Assembly (NCBI RefSeq): GCF_932276165.1
Contig: NC_064006.1
Location: 8,322,501 to 8,386,500, forward strand
Direction: 5' to 3'
Length of the DNA stretch: 64,000 nt
Source of the DNA: Plutella xylostella
Lineage: Eukaryota > Arthropoda > Insecta > Lepidoptera > Plutellidae
Positions 12,301 to 22,667 of this stretch are shown piece after piece. The notes under the pieces were generated by a model. That model had not been told where the DNA came from. It did no database searches and was given only the letters and a program-made list of their open reading frames with translations. The position numbers were made by a program, and so were the translations under genes. Within the stretch, counting starts at the first letter, position 1. Each line of letters opens with the position of its first letter.

Positions 12301-15300
12301 CACAGGACAGCTAGCCTAGGCTCAGCAGAGGCTCTAGGTCTAGTATATGTGTAGAAGAGATCGAGTTCCTCAAGCAGACGGTCTCCTCGCTCAGCCGCCA
12401 GGTGGCGGAACTACAGACGCAGCTTGAAGCCGCACAGCTGCAAGAATTCGAGGCTCAACAGCAATTGGTCACGGTTACTGAGGTCAGTTGTTTTTGAGGC
12501 TGTCAGTACATGTATGATGTAGATAAGAAAGAAAGATGGTCTTAAAATCGAGCCTTGTGGAGTACCTTCACAGGATAGTCTAGGCAGTAGCAACTCGTCA
12601 CAGTCACTGAGGTCAGTTGTCTCTGAAGCAGACTGTACATGTGTACAAGGGATCGAGTTCCTCAAGCAGACAGTCTCCCCTCTCAGCCGCCAGGTGGCGC
12701 AGCTGCAGACGCAGCTTGAAGCGGCTCAGTTACAGGAGTTCGAGGCTCAACAGCAACTTGTCACGGTTACTGAGGTGAGTTGTCTCTGAATCACCATATT
12801 GGTCCTAAAGAAAGAACAATGGTCCCAACATCGAGCCTTGAGGAACACCCGCACTCACAGGATGGCTAGTAGAAAACACTATATTTATGTCTATTTCAGC
12901 AGTTACTTTTCCCTACCTTGCCTTGCATTTGTCGACATTTTAGGTTTTCAACCATTGCTTCTTTATTTACATATTGACAATGTCGTAGACTGACCTTTCA
13001 ACAATCGATAATAATCGTAATATTAAATATCACATAAACTAAAGAAAATTTAAATTCCAATTCCAGGAGCTAGAAATAGAACGCGAGAAGACCTCTTCCC
13101 AAGAGACAGAACTACAAGAATTACGTTCCCGAGCCGAGCGACACGACAAGCTGTCCAAGCTACTCATAGAGGAGGTCACCAAGTTGAAGGATAATGCTGA
13201 CAAGGATAGGGAGCTGGCCGAGACGTGAGTTAGAGAGAGATAGACACACACACACACATACACACTAGTAGCGACACGCTGTCCAAACTGATAGAGGAGG
13301 TCGCATAGCCGATGAATAATGCTGATAAACACCGGGAACTGGTTGAGACGTGAGTTAGAGAGAGAGAGACACATACACACGCCTACACAGATACTAGTAG
13401 TGATACAATATAGAAACTACTCATAGAGGAGGTCAAACCACTCAAGAATAGTGCTGATATTCTCCGCCAGCTACAAGTCCGAGACGCGCGTGGCCCTGAA
13501 AAAGGGTTGCCATTGCCAAAGGCGACATTTAAACAATCACCCACAATACAGTGGTCACTTCTAAGTGACTCGCTGTTACTATTATAGTGGCTACCAAGTA
13601 ATAAATAAAATACAATAAATCTTGAATTTTACAAGCTTAACCTTAACAAGCCCAAATTCCCTTCTCCAGCTACAAATCCGAAGCCCGCGCCGCGCAAAAG
13701 CGCGTCACCGTCCTGACGCACCAGAGCAGCCTCCTCCTCGGGGAGCTCACAGCGGACGAGCGCCTGCTGCTGCTGCTGCAAGAGGTGGAGGCGCTGCGGG
13801 CCGCGCTGGAGCAGCAGCGCGCCCGCCAGCACGAGCAGCGCGAGCAGCTGCAGGTGAGAGCAGCTGCAGGTGAGAGCAGCTGCAGGTGAGAGCGAGCAGC
13901 TGCTGTGCAGGAGGTGGAGGCGCTGCAGGTGAGAGCAGCCGACTAGAGACTGGAGCAGCCGAGAGTTGAAGCTGCATAATATGTTAGTACCAAGGCATGC
14001 TACTGACTGTACCTAGGGTGGGTTTTCCTGGGCATTGGCAGCAGACGAAAGCTGAGGGCGCATATCTGAGAGCAAACGTATGCTACTGACTACCTACGAT
14101 AGGTTTTCATAGGATAGTGTAGACCCTGGTTCGTGCAAAGGTAAGTGAGACTAATTAGTAATTACGGTATCAAGTTGTTGAATAATGCACTAAAGGAGCC
14201 TCCTCGACGTGTCAACTGTACTTCATATACCTACGTCATGGAGACTGGAGACCAGCTCTAGTGTGTTTGCCTCCGACACACTAAAAAGCAGTGCTCTAAC
14301 CGTAGATTTAACAATTTTGTACAATCTTATTAAACTTAAATTATGATTACATTTATCGCATTTTGATATTAGTTTGTAAATATTTTCCAATTTTGTTTAA
14401 CAAAATAATTTTACTCTAAATATCAATGTTCACAATAGGTTACTTTTTCCTTCCACAGCTGAAACTAGCAGAGAAACACGAAGACACCGACATATTACTC
14501 TGGGAAGAGAAGATCAAGTTGGCCGAAGAGGACGCCAGGAAAGCCACGGAGCGGGCCGAAAAGGCCGAAAGACGTTTAGCCGAACTGGCTAATGCCAAGT
14601 CTGGGGCCAAACGCAGCAATCTCATGTCTAGGATAAGTTACTTCGAGAGTGGAGGGACGCCTGAGAGTAGAAGTACTAGAACAGAAGTAACAGAGAAGAT
14701 AGCAGAAGTAGAAGAAGAAGTTAAAATGGAGGAAGATGTTGTGGAAGAAGAAAAAGTAGCAGTGATTGAGAAATCGGGTAAGAGTTGATCAATTATAGCT
14801 TTTATAGAAGGATATATTTTCTATTTCCATTAATCATAACAATTAATCTTAACATATATAATAATAGATTCGGCGACCAACCTTTCTGATATTTTCCGAA
14901 ACCATAATTTCCGACATTATGCTGAGTCAGAAACTCAGGACTTAGATCAGGCTTTTGCTATGCTAACATGCCATGCACATTCTATTCTGTTTTAGCGCAT
15001 TTTGTTCTGTCTGTTTTTAAATTTCCTGTATTATCATTACCCTTTCATTACCTATTCTAATCATTTCGTGTAACGTCTGTATGTATTGTGTTAACTAAGT
15101 AAATAATCTATCTATCATGGCATCCTCAGCCCCGCCAGTATTCCACGCGCCCCCGCCCCCGCCCCCGCCGCCGCCGTGCCTGGCGCCCCCGCCTCCGCCC
15201 CCGCCCCCCGCGCCGCCCGCCTTCACCCCCGCCGCGGGCGGAGACATGGCAGCCTTGTTGGCCAGCAAGCAGGGCAAGCTGAAGAAGACGCAAGTTAATA

Positions 15301-15974
15301 ACGGTGAGTTTGTAAACGAAAACTTTATTTATTCTGTAACACGCCATCTATGGGACAGTTGGTGGCACTTCAAACACGAAGTAACAGTTTTTTGCCGCCC
15401 ATGCGACACAGGCAACGCCATCGAATAGGGCATTTTTTGAATTTTTAATTTGTTCGATATAAAACGTAATGGTTTATGCATGCTGTAGTAGAAATTCCAT
15501 ATCTATCTAAGATGGATCTTTTGGGGCAGACGAGTTTGGTATGCTAGTTTTTCTGAAGCTTCGTCTCAGGAACGTCTGAGATCTAAGGGTTCATTTACAC
15601 GGTATCCATTTTGTAGTATTAGTCATTATTCGAAGGCTTGGTTCAACTGTAAAATACCAAATTTTTCTGAACTCCTGCAGTGAAATTCACACTCCAAACT
15701 CCGACTGTCCCACTACTCCCACTGCTGACCTTCAGCTTATAAACAATTATTAATCCAAAACATTTCCCCCATTCCAGGCGGCGCAATCGACGCAATAGTG
15801 GACCAAATCAAAGGCGGAAAATTCCACCTAAAATCCACTGACCAGAACTTTCTGGAGCGGCGTCCCCGCGAGCAGCCGCCCGAGGCCGTCTCCGAGATGC
15901 TGGCCATCCTCGGCACGCTCAGGAAGAGACGGAGTGTAAGCCGACCCGCATTTGTAGGGGGTGGCGGGGAATGA
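6235..15974 (+). CDS. shootin-1-like coiled-coil protein, 9 exons
   Basis: Coding exons are 6235-6370, 8503-8689, 10736-10860, 11941-12089, 13067-13224, 13670-13853, 14459-14777, 15130-15303 and 15778-15935; all junctions are GT/AG and the phases close to give 530 codons. The product is charged and mostly coiled coil (WKNKYEEADRKHKA, ERERELNKLRQVSEKLF), followed by an acidic tail in exon 7, a proline-rich block in exon 8, and IKGGKFHLK...SEMLAILGTLRKR in exon 9. The order matches shootin-1, whose vertebrate form has NKTLKR..., a polyproline block and ...GILGTLNK. Vertebrate shootin-1 couples actin flow to adhesion molecules in growing axons; the same role here is inference. The ATG at 6235 has A at -3; an in-frame ATG at 6094 would add 47 residues. 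The 3' end is uncertain: reading past 15935 adds 12 residues to a TGA at 15972-15974, but GTAAGC there is also a good donor. Confidence 0.8.
6940..7330 (+). mobile_element. tRNA-derived SINE with ATT-repeat tail
   Basis: A tRNA-like T-arm with B-box GGGTTCGATTCCC lies near 6990-7005, followed by about 300 bp of unrelated body and an (ATT)n tail at about 7308-7327. The A-box half (CTACCACTAGACCA, 6950-6965) is present only as the reverse complement, so the tRNA head looks half inverted. It lies in intron 1 of the shootin-like gene. Confidence 0.75.
7855..8080 (+). repeat. probable short interspersed repeat remnant
   Basis: A stretch of different composition (AAGCTCGCTTTGCCCTAAGT onward) ends in a tandem TTTGAA/TTGAAT run at about 8054-8072, like a retroposon tail. 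No RNA polymerase III boxes were identified. The remaining intron sequence around it shows nothing recognisable. Confidence 0.35.
10905..11440 (+). repeat. tandem copies of shootin-like exon 3 end plus donor
   Basis: The last part of exon 3 and the first bases of its intron are repeated directly downstream. Four units of exactly 114 bp start at 10905, 11019, 11133 and 11247, and a fifth partial unit starts at 11361. Every unit keeps the exon-like segment NKQLKRRPSRPVEIDLTD and an intact GCG/GTGAGT donor (GT at 10975, 11089, 11203, 11317, 11436). Units differ by only a few bases. Each has CTAAC and ACAG upstream that could serve as a branch point and weak acceptor, giving a 67-nt segment that would shift the frame if included. 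Confidence 0.95.
11941..12774 (+). repeat. tandem duplication of shootin-like exon 4 and its intron
   Basis: The real exon 4 is 11941-12089. Near-full copies lie at 12354-12482 and about 12650-12774, with two partial 3'-end copies near 12174-12206 and 12583-12611. The exon-like bodies (KQTVSS.SRQVAELQTQLEA) remain open and each ends at a GT donor. The second copy has lost 10 bp near its start; using the TAG before 12345 as acceptor after exon 3 would give an early stop. The third copy lacks a good acceptor. Intron segments carry repeated antisense LINE fragments. Confidence 0.9.
12110..12165 (-). mobile_element. LINE reverse-transcriptase fragment, amplified with the exon repeats
   Basis: Read on the minus strand it encodes GFPQGSMLGPILF, the reverse-transcriptase palm motif of non-LTR elements. 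Shorter relatives recur near 12275-12295, 12540-12565 and 12825-12850, so the fragment was present before the surrounding exon-intron unit was duplicated. Confidence 0.7.
13225..13500 (+). repeat. decayed copies of shootin-like exon 5, last one fused to exon 6 start
   Basis: After exon 5 (13067-13224) a copy of its 3' half runs 13270-13351, contains an in-frame TAG and again ends in ...GAGAC/GTGAGTTAGAGAG. A third, more decayed copy at about 13398-13470 continues into CAGCTACAAGTCCGAG, which resembles the acceptor and first codons of exon 6 (true acceptor 13668-13669). CA/GA microsatellites follow each donor. Confidence 0.8.
13670..13925 (+). repeat. shootin-like exon 6 with four tandem splice donors
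   Basis: Exon 6 ends CTGCAG/GTGAGA at 13853. The segment GCAGCTGCAGGTGAGA is repeated with a 16-bp period, giving further identical donors at about 13870, 13886 and, after a longer copied segment, 13928. Use of a downstream donor would add 16 nt or a multiple and change the reading frame unless three were added together. Confidence 0.8.
15130..15303 (+). CDS. shootin-like exon 8, proline-rich block
   Basis: This 174-nt exon encodes two runs of eight or nine prolines separated by CLA, then a short linker with MAALLASKQGKLKKTQ. Proline tracts in this position of shootin-1 are thought to contact SH3/EVH1-type or profilin partners; binding here is inference. The acceptor is CCTCAG (15124-15129) and the donor GTGAGT (15304). 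Confidence 0.8.
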
Positions 15975-15975
15975 C

Positions 15976-17600
15976 CGAGATGGGGGGAGAGGGGTGGTAC
16001 TGATACCCTTGTTACACCTACCGAATAGAACGGCGAGACAGTATCCTCGGCCAATGGACAGCTAGCTATTGACCGAGTGTTCGGCCACCCTACACTCGGT
16101 AGGTGTTATCAGGGTATAAGCATAGAATAACGAGTACTAGTACTACTGTACTTACTTGTTATTCTATGGTATAAGTAATAAAACTCTTTGTTAACTTTGC
16201 TACTCTTTGACGGGAAAACGGCTACCTTATACCGTGCCACAACCTTATCGGGTGAAAGTGGACTTAATTGATTATATTTATGGCATTACTTGCTAATATT
16301 TTATTCCTAAAGCTTCGGAACGCTGGGCTTACCACGACTCTATCTCATTGTATTTTGCCTGACAGCTCTCGTTCTATATTTAAACTAGAGGTCGCGTTGT
16401 GGCGCGGGCTGCAAGCAGCCGCGCGGTGCTTTGATGCTTTTGGTTTAGGTGGGATTGTTTTCATTTTGAATTTTGGTTTCAGCAGGGTATTGACTTGAAC
16501 ATATCGTAGCAAATATTTCTTGCGTTATGTTATGCCTTAAAATCTGTTTTTACTATGAATTTCTTCATTAAAGGGGTACGATGATTTTGTTTCAGGTGAG
16601 ATACAGTTTTCAGGATGAATTTCGGTTTCAGCAGGGTATTGACTTGACCATACCGTAGCAAATCTTTCTTGCATTTTCTAAGGCCTTACAACTGTTTTCA
16701 CTATGAATTTCTTTATCAAAGGGGTACCTGATGATTTTGTTTCAGGTGGGATAAAGTTTTCAGTATGAATTTTGGTAAGATACGGTTATTAACTTAACCT
16801 TAACGTATCGAACATTTAAGGGGTTTCGTTTTCCCTTGAAATCTAATTTCAGTCTGAATATAGGTATAACATCTATATGGAAGCATTTAACGTAGCTGAA
16901 AAATGATTTCAGTATGAAATTTGTTAACAAATCGGAATTGACTTTGCCATAATTCAACGGATATTTCAGGCTTTACAAAAAACTCCACAGGAATGTTTAT
17001 ATTTGCCTTAAAAACTATTTTCATTATGAATTTCGATATCAGCATGTGGGTATTGAAGCTTTTGCCTTTGTTTTGTGGACAATTTTTGGTTTCGTAAACT
17101 TTACCTAGTATTGAGGCGACATAGTTTTATGTACAAATATTGGGTTCTTTAACACCTCATAAATCTGACTCACCTCCATTCGCGCGTTTTTCTAGCATCT
17201 CGATTATTAGTTTAATCTGTCCTCAAGAGAAACTTTTTCATAGCAATGAAATTTACAGGCTTTTTTATTCATTAATTTCTTATGGAGGTTTGCTGTTTAA
17301 GACAATTTTTTACAGAACTATGTTTTAATACTTCAATTTAATCCATAATTCGAACTACGAGTATAAACGCACCCAAACCAACACTTTGACTTTCTTTTTT
17401 ATTCATTCAAGGTATTTCTTTGCCACAATCGGCTCTCAGGTTAAAGTCATTTTCCATAGTAAAAAGTCACGTGACCAACATAGTTTCTATGGAAATTGAT
17501 AAATTTTTTTCGCGAATTTTTAAATTCTGATTTCTTTTTCGGGCTTAAATATACCATGCTGCATATGTAGGTTTCGGCTTAGTATACCCTTTTTGTAACA
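15976..17600. repeat. intergenic DNA with degenerate ~146-bp tandem repeat
   Basis: GGTTTCAGCAGGGTATTGACTTGA-like units recur at about 16477 and 16623 and degrade through 17050, each with a TATGAATTTC core. A hairpin built on GTTATTCTATG/CATAGAATAAC lies at 16120-16170. An AATAAA at 16177-16182 could serve the shootin-like gene if its last exon reads through at 15935. The copy at 17540-17605 ends AACACCCTGTATA, a common insect repeat end. Confidence 0.55.
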
Positions 17601-17643
17601 CCCTGTATAGGTAGTTGTGTTGACGAGGGTTTTAGTAGTGTTG

Positions 17644-18040
17644 CCTCGCTTCGCTCGGCGTTCCAGAGTTTGCGGTATGGTGGTTTGCATTGTTTTGCCT
17701 CGCTGCGCTCGGCTCTTCAGTGTTTGTGGTATAACGTTTTGAAATGTTTTGCCTCGCTGCGCTCGGCTCTCCAGTTAAACAGGTAGTTGGTGATTAAAGT
17801 ACATTAGCCTCGCTTCGCTCGGCTCCCCTCCAGGTCTCGGAATGGTAGTCACGGTTGTTTTGCCTCGCTTCGCTCGGCTCTGCAGTTACATAGGCACTTG
17901 CTGTTTATTGTGCTTTAGCCTCGCTTCGCTCGGCTCTTCGGGTTTTCGGATGTTGGTTTCAGTAGTTTTGCCTCGCTCCGCTCGGCTCTCTAGGTTTTGG
18001 ATTGATGGTTTAGGTTGTTTTGCCTCGCTTCGCTCGGCTT
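17644..18040 (+). repeat. eight copies of a 16-nt CCTCGCTTCGCTCGGC motif
   Basis: The motif starts at 17644, 17698, 17752, 17808, 17863, 17919, 17971 and 18023, a 52-56-bp spacing. The motif varies at one position only, while the spacers between copies share length and a TTGTTTTG-like lead-in but differ widely. Confidence 0.9.
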
Positions 18041-18100
18041 TCCACTTCATAAACGGGACTTTTCCCGAAGTTTTTCTTTATTAATATTTATAATTATATA

Positions 18101-19035
18101 CGTTTTTAGGGAAATTTTGATTTTTTTCCCTACAAGTGGGGAGTTTTTATTTTAATCATTATTGTTTGTATTTATCTACACAAATGCGCCATATACCATA
18201 AATCTGTCTGACCACTTCAACGGGGTGAAATTGCTAATGTTGGTAATTTTTTATACGTTTTTAGGGAAATTTTGATTTTTTCCCCGATAAGTGGGTAGTT
18301 TTTATTTTAAATTTAAATTGTATACATTTAACTACACAAACTCGTCATACATTCGAATCTCCTCAGACCATCACAAAACGACAAAATTGCATATTTATGT
18401 AAATTTTCCAATGTTTTTAGGGAAATTTTGTTTTTTTTCCCTACAAGTGGGGAGTTTTTATTTTAAATAATTATTGTTTGTATTTATCTACACAAATGCG
18501 CCATATACCACAAATCTGTCTGACCACTTCAAAGGGGTTAAATTGCTAATGTAGGTAATTTTTTCAACGTTTTTAGGGAAATTTTGATTTTTTCCCTACA
18601 AGTGGAGAGTTTTTATTTTAAATAATTATTGTTTGTATTTATATACAAAAATGCGCCATATACTATAAATCTGTCTGACCACTTCAACGGGGTGAAATTG
18701 CTAATGTAGGTAATTTTTTCAACGTTTTTAGGGAAATTTTGATTTTTTCCCTACAAGTGGGGAGTTTTTTTATTATTAATTAAAAATCTATGCATTTAAC
18801 TACACAAACGCGCCATACATTCGAATCTCCTCAGACCATCATAAAACGATAAAATTGCATATTTATGTATAATTTCCCATGTTTTTAGGAAAATTTTAAT
18901 TTTTCCCTAAAAATGGGGAGTTTTTATTGCATAGAAAAATTAAACGTACCTAAACACACAAACGCGCTCTACAAGTCAAAACTGTCAGACCACTCAATAC
19001 AGCTGAAATAGCCTAAAAACATTTAAAATTTCTCT
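18101..19035 (+). repeat. ~155-bp satellite with two alternating subtypes
   Basis: Units begin near GTTTTTAGGGAAATTTTGA at 18102, 18257, 18413, 18569, 18724 and 18881 (spacing 155-157). Units 1, 3 and 4 carry GCGCCATATACCA...CTGTCTGACCACTTC; units 2 and 5 carry CATTCGAATCTCCTCAGACC, so the order is A-B-A-A-B, followed by a diverged sixth. Each has a GGGAAA...TTTCCC hairpin at its start. Confidence 0.9.
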
Positions 19036-20420
19036 TTTACAAAATGGCTGCCACTTCATCCGCCATTCTTATTTTTGCAGTTTTCGGAATTTTCCCATGA
19101 ATTTCACCATATATCCAACCATGTACAAAGAAAAACATCACCCCACCTTCCCCCCTTCTGGGAGATCAATTCACCTCAACTTGAATCGACGTCGAACTTT
19201 TTCAAAAATATAATCTCCCGTATTTCTCAGGGTTGCCAGCCGAAAGTGATAAAAATAGTCAAATGTCATTAGTATGAGCCTTTCTGACTAAACTGCATCA
19301 TTTTTTAAAATCCAAAACGGTTATTTCTATTTTTCAGGTTTTTGGGGAAAATCTCAAAATTTTCCCTAAAAATGGGGAAATTTTATTTAACTGGTATAGT
19401 CTACCCAACAAACTACACAAATGCGCTATACAAGACAAATCTCCCCAACCACTCGAAACATGTGAAACAACCAATCAAAAATTGTGAAAAAAAGTCACTT
19501 TTACAAATTGGCCGCCAAAGCAGTCCGCCATTTTGTTTTTTCAATTTTTCGGAATTTTCCCATAAACTGCACCATACAACAGACCGTGTCCAAAAAAAAT
19601 CATCACCCCACCTGCCTCCCTTCTGGGAGATCAATTCACCTCAAGTTGGGTCGACGTAAAAAAATCCGAAAAAATATAATCTCGCCTATCGCGCAGGGTT
19701 GCCAGTCGAAAGTAATAAAAATGGTCAAATGTCATTAGTACAGGTCTTTCCGACAAAACTGCATCAAATTTTAAAATTAAAACTGGCTATTTCTACTTTT
19801 CATGTTTTTGGGGAAAATCTTGAAATTTACCCTAAAAATGGGGAAAATTCTTTCGCATGGCAACTTTACTTGTCAAACTGCATAACCGCTCCATACAAGT
19901 CAAACTTGTCAAATGCCCCCAACACAATAAAAAAATGCTTTGAAAATCCCCGAAAAAACACGTTTTTATAAAAAAATCTCCCCTCCCCCTGCAGTAAAAA
20001 AAAAACAATTTTTTGGAATTTTCCCATAAATTTCATCATGTGCCCCACCGTTTACAAAAAACACCATCCCCCTATCTCCCCCCCTTCCGGGAGATCAATT
20101 CACCTCAAGTCGGGTCTGACACGCCCTAAACTTTGCTTCACTGCAACTCGGCCGCCATTTTGTTTTTTTATTTTTTTATATTTTTTTTATAATCTGTCAG
20201 ACATTCTTAACACACCGTCGAAATATAAAAAAATGTATGGTCACCAAAACGGAGGAACAAAAAAAATTTTTTTTTTTTACAACTTTTTTTAAAAAGTCGA
20301 GGTTTTTCTCTACTCACCCGAGCACCCTGTACATTTCCCTAAAACATTTTCATATCAAAAAATGGCTCCTTCTGGGAGAACAATCATGTCAGTCAGTCAG
20401 TCAGTGGTAATCCAGCTATA
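19036..20420 (+). repeat. ~465-bp tandem units related to the adjacent satellite
   Basis: Three diverged units share CCGCCATT, a run ending TTTTCGGAATTTTCCCATAA, and TTCTGGGAGATCAATTCACC (near 19155, 19621 and 20085). The segment GTTTTTGGGGAAAATCT at 19338 and 19804 resembles the start of the 155-bp units, so the two arrays probably share ancestry. The array ends in a (CAGT)n run at about 20387-20405. Confidence 0.8.
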
Positions 20421-20764
20421 TATATTATAATAATGCCTCGCTTTATCAGGACTAAATATATTATTGTAATCGGTATTCACATTTTTACAAAATTATCTTT
20501 TTTGTAAATTCACCAACAACGTGAACATATTTTAAGAATAAATGTTGAATATATGAACCTAGTTAGATACAAAATGCCAAGTTAGATAACACTGACTGCA
20601 ATTATTAAAATGTACAAAAGTGTCAATTAAGAAAAAACAAAGGATTTATTATTTAATGTTATATCCAAATTTTTGAGACTATGGAAGCATTTTGAATATA
20701 TACAATTACAACTTTTTACATAATTATATTATTTTAAGATCTGACTATACATATTATAAAGTAC

Positions 20765-20854
20765 TGCCTGTAAGAGTTAACTTGGGACCTGGGCCGATTA
20801 CATAGAGTACCTATGAATGCATTCCAGTAGAGTCCCAAGTTAACTCATGCAGGC
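20765..20854. mobile_element. 90-bp foldback element
   Basis: Its ends GCCTGTAAGAGTTAACTTGG and the complement of CCAAGTTAACTCATGCAGGC match at nearly all positions over about 23 bp. No coding content is present. Confidence 0.65.
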
Positions 20855-20857
20855 TTT

Positions 20858-21034
20858 ACAATTCGGCTAAACAACTTCAATAGAAGTTGGCTGCTATCCG
20901 ACTTTTGTGCTTTGTCAAACTTACTAACTGTCAATCTGTGAAAGAATGACTAGACGGTTTGTTAGTTTGACAAGGTACAAGACTATAATCGTAGCCAACT
21001 TCAGGAACTTTTAAGTTTGTTTAAACCGAATTGT
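20858..21034. mobile_element. MITE with imperfect long inverted repeats
   Basis: Starts ACAATTCGGCTAAACAACTT and ends with the complement of ACAATTCGGTTTAAACAAAC; the arms continue imperfectly for about 40 bp through GAAGTTGGCT. It abuts the preceding foldback element. Confidence 0.65.
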
Positions 21035-22433
21035 ACCTAGTTTTTAAGACGTAGAACTATTAGGTTATAAGTATAAGACTTATCTCAAATATTCTATTAC
21101 AAAATGTTAGTTATTAAGTTTGATTCAATGTGCTAATATAATTATTGGTTAATATGATGCTTGTTACCATTTGACAATATTTTATTATAATTACTTTATT
21201 TAAATATGTTCCAAGTTAATTATTGAACAGTATTGACGTGTTCAGAAATAATTTCGATTGAAGTGCCATTTGTATCAGAAAGTTCAGAGTATTCTCATAT
21301 CATATCATAGATAGCAAAGCATTTATAAAGGTTGACATAAGTATTAACTATAATTAAAATAAGACAGAAAATAATTGAAACTTTGTATATTTATACAATT
21401 TAAATAAATACGTTGTTTTTAAAATGAGCTATGATTATTATTACTTAAAATGTTATCACTTTAATAATATAAAAACCATACATTATACTAACAGACTAAG
21501 AAAAAAATACAAAATATGTTTTAAAAATATTTATTTTCTTTTTGTGACTGCATATAAATAATAAAACTGGACGGATAAAATAGGTAGCATATTAATTAAT
21601 AGAATCAGAACACATTAAGTACAATCAGTAGTCAAAAGTATAAAAATATATATCACGAAAACCCTTGGTCTACAACAGTTATTAAAATAATTGAGTCAAA
21701 AATTTAGTTGAATTTAGGTAATAGCTTACACTTAAAATTATCATCACTTTCTACATTACAGTCCTGAAGTATAGTAATCTGTCCACATTGAGTAGTGACA
21801 AATATTCACCAGACTTGATTTTATACTTCACATGCGCGCGTCGACACCACAACACATTTGCGCAAGGTCTGGGTTTAGAGGAAAAAATAATTAAAAATAA
21901 GTAAACTATGTTTTTTTTACTATGAGTATCTATATATTTATTTAGAGTTCATTAAGTAACCAATAGTATAAATAGTAAACAATCTAATTTGTGACATACA
22001 ACCATTTCAAAGTCAGCTATCTAGGTCTACGCACTAAAATACTCTTTTAATTTATACATGTATCTTTGCATATCAAAAGCTACTAAGTACGGGACCTAAA
22101 GCACTAGATGCGTAACAATCGACTTTTTTATTTCTATAAAAAACGACTTTTTGTTTGCAAGTCTCACTAGTAATTCGAACGACGATCTTAGCATCATCTA
22201 CACGTATACCTACTTCTTGTCTGAGACGTGCCAATAAAGAAACGAATGTACAATGTAAAAGTAGCAGGCATAAAATCATAGAATAACGAGTACTAGTCTA
22301 GTACTACGCCGCTAACTCAGTCGCGATCGCGATATAGGTAGGTAGGTACCTACTGTTTTAAGACTGTTTCCTTCTTGGAACGCAGCATATAAGTGGAAAT
22401 GATTTAAGATTGACGTCACGCTAGCTTCGTTTC

Positions 22434-22439
22434 TTTATT
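22434..22439 (-). promoter_or_regulatory. polyadenylation signal AATAAA of the aminopeptidase gene
   Basis: TTTATT on the plus strand is AATAAA on the minus strand, about 80 bp after the aminopeptidase stop codon at 22518-22520. Confidence 0.6.
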
Positions 22440-22517
22440 GACATTGGCACAGTTTAAGTATATCGTTACATTTACAATATTATACAGTACTTCTACAAGG
22501 CTCAATCTAACCGTCGC

Positions 22518-22667
22518 TTACTCTGCGAACTCTTCTAGTTTCTTGATGACCTGGTCCTTGTTGCGGCCGAGCCAGGCGATGTTCACCCGCGCCTTCTCCA
22601 CGGCTTGCTCCACCGACAGCTTGATCTCCTCCAGCGACTTCTCGTTCTCTTTCTTCCATTCGAGGAA
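22518..22667 (-). CDS. aminopeptidase last exon
   Basis: Encodes FLEWKKENEKSLEEIKLSVE ... NKDQVIKKLEEFAE and TAA at 22520-22518. It aligns with the C-terminus of animal aminopeptidases N but lacks a following serine-rich linker and hydrophobic tail. Confidence 0.88.
   Translation of the reverse strand, partial: FLEWKKENEKSLEEIKLSVEQAVEKARVNIAWLGRNKDQVIKKLEEFAE

Larger units (their letters stand above)
20420..22430. other. AT-rich intergenic region with two foldback elements
   Basis: No exon is recognised. It may hold the 3' UTR of the plus-strand shootin-like gene, but nothing proves this. Two hairpin-forming elements lie at 20765-20854 and 20858-21034. Confidence 0.5.

Noticed and set aside
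15095..15347. Gly/Arg-rich minus-strand frames
   Set aside because: Antisense of the shootin-like proline exon.
17644..18040. CRISPR-like array from the regular 16-nt repeats
   Set aside because: The repeat is too short, spacers share lead-in sequence, no cas genes, and the genome is animal.
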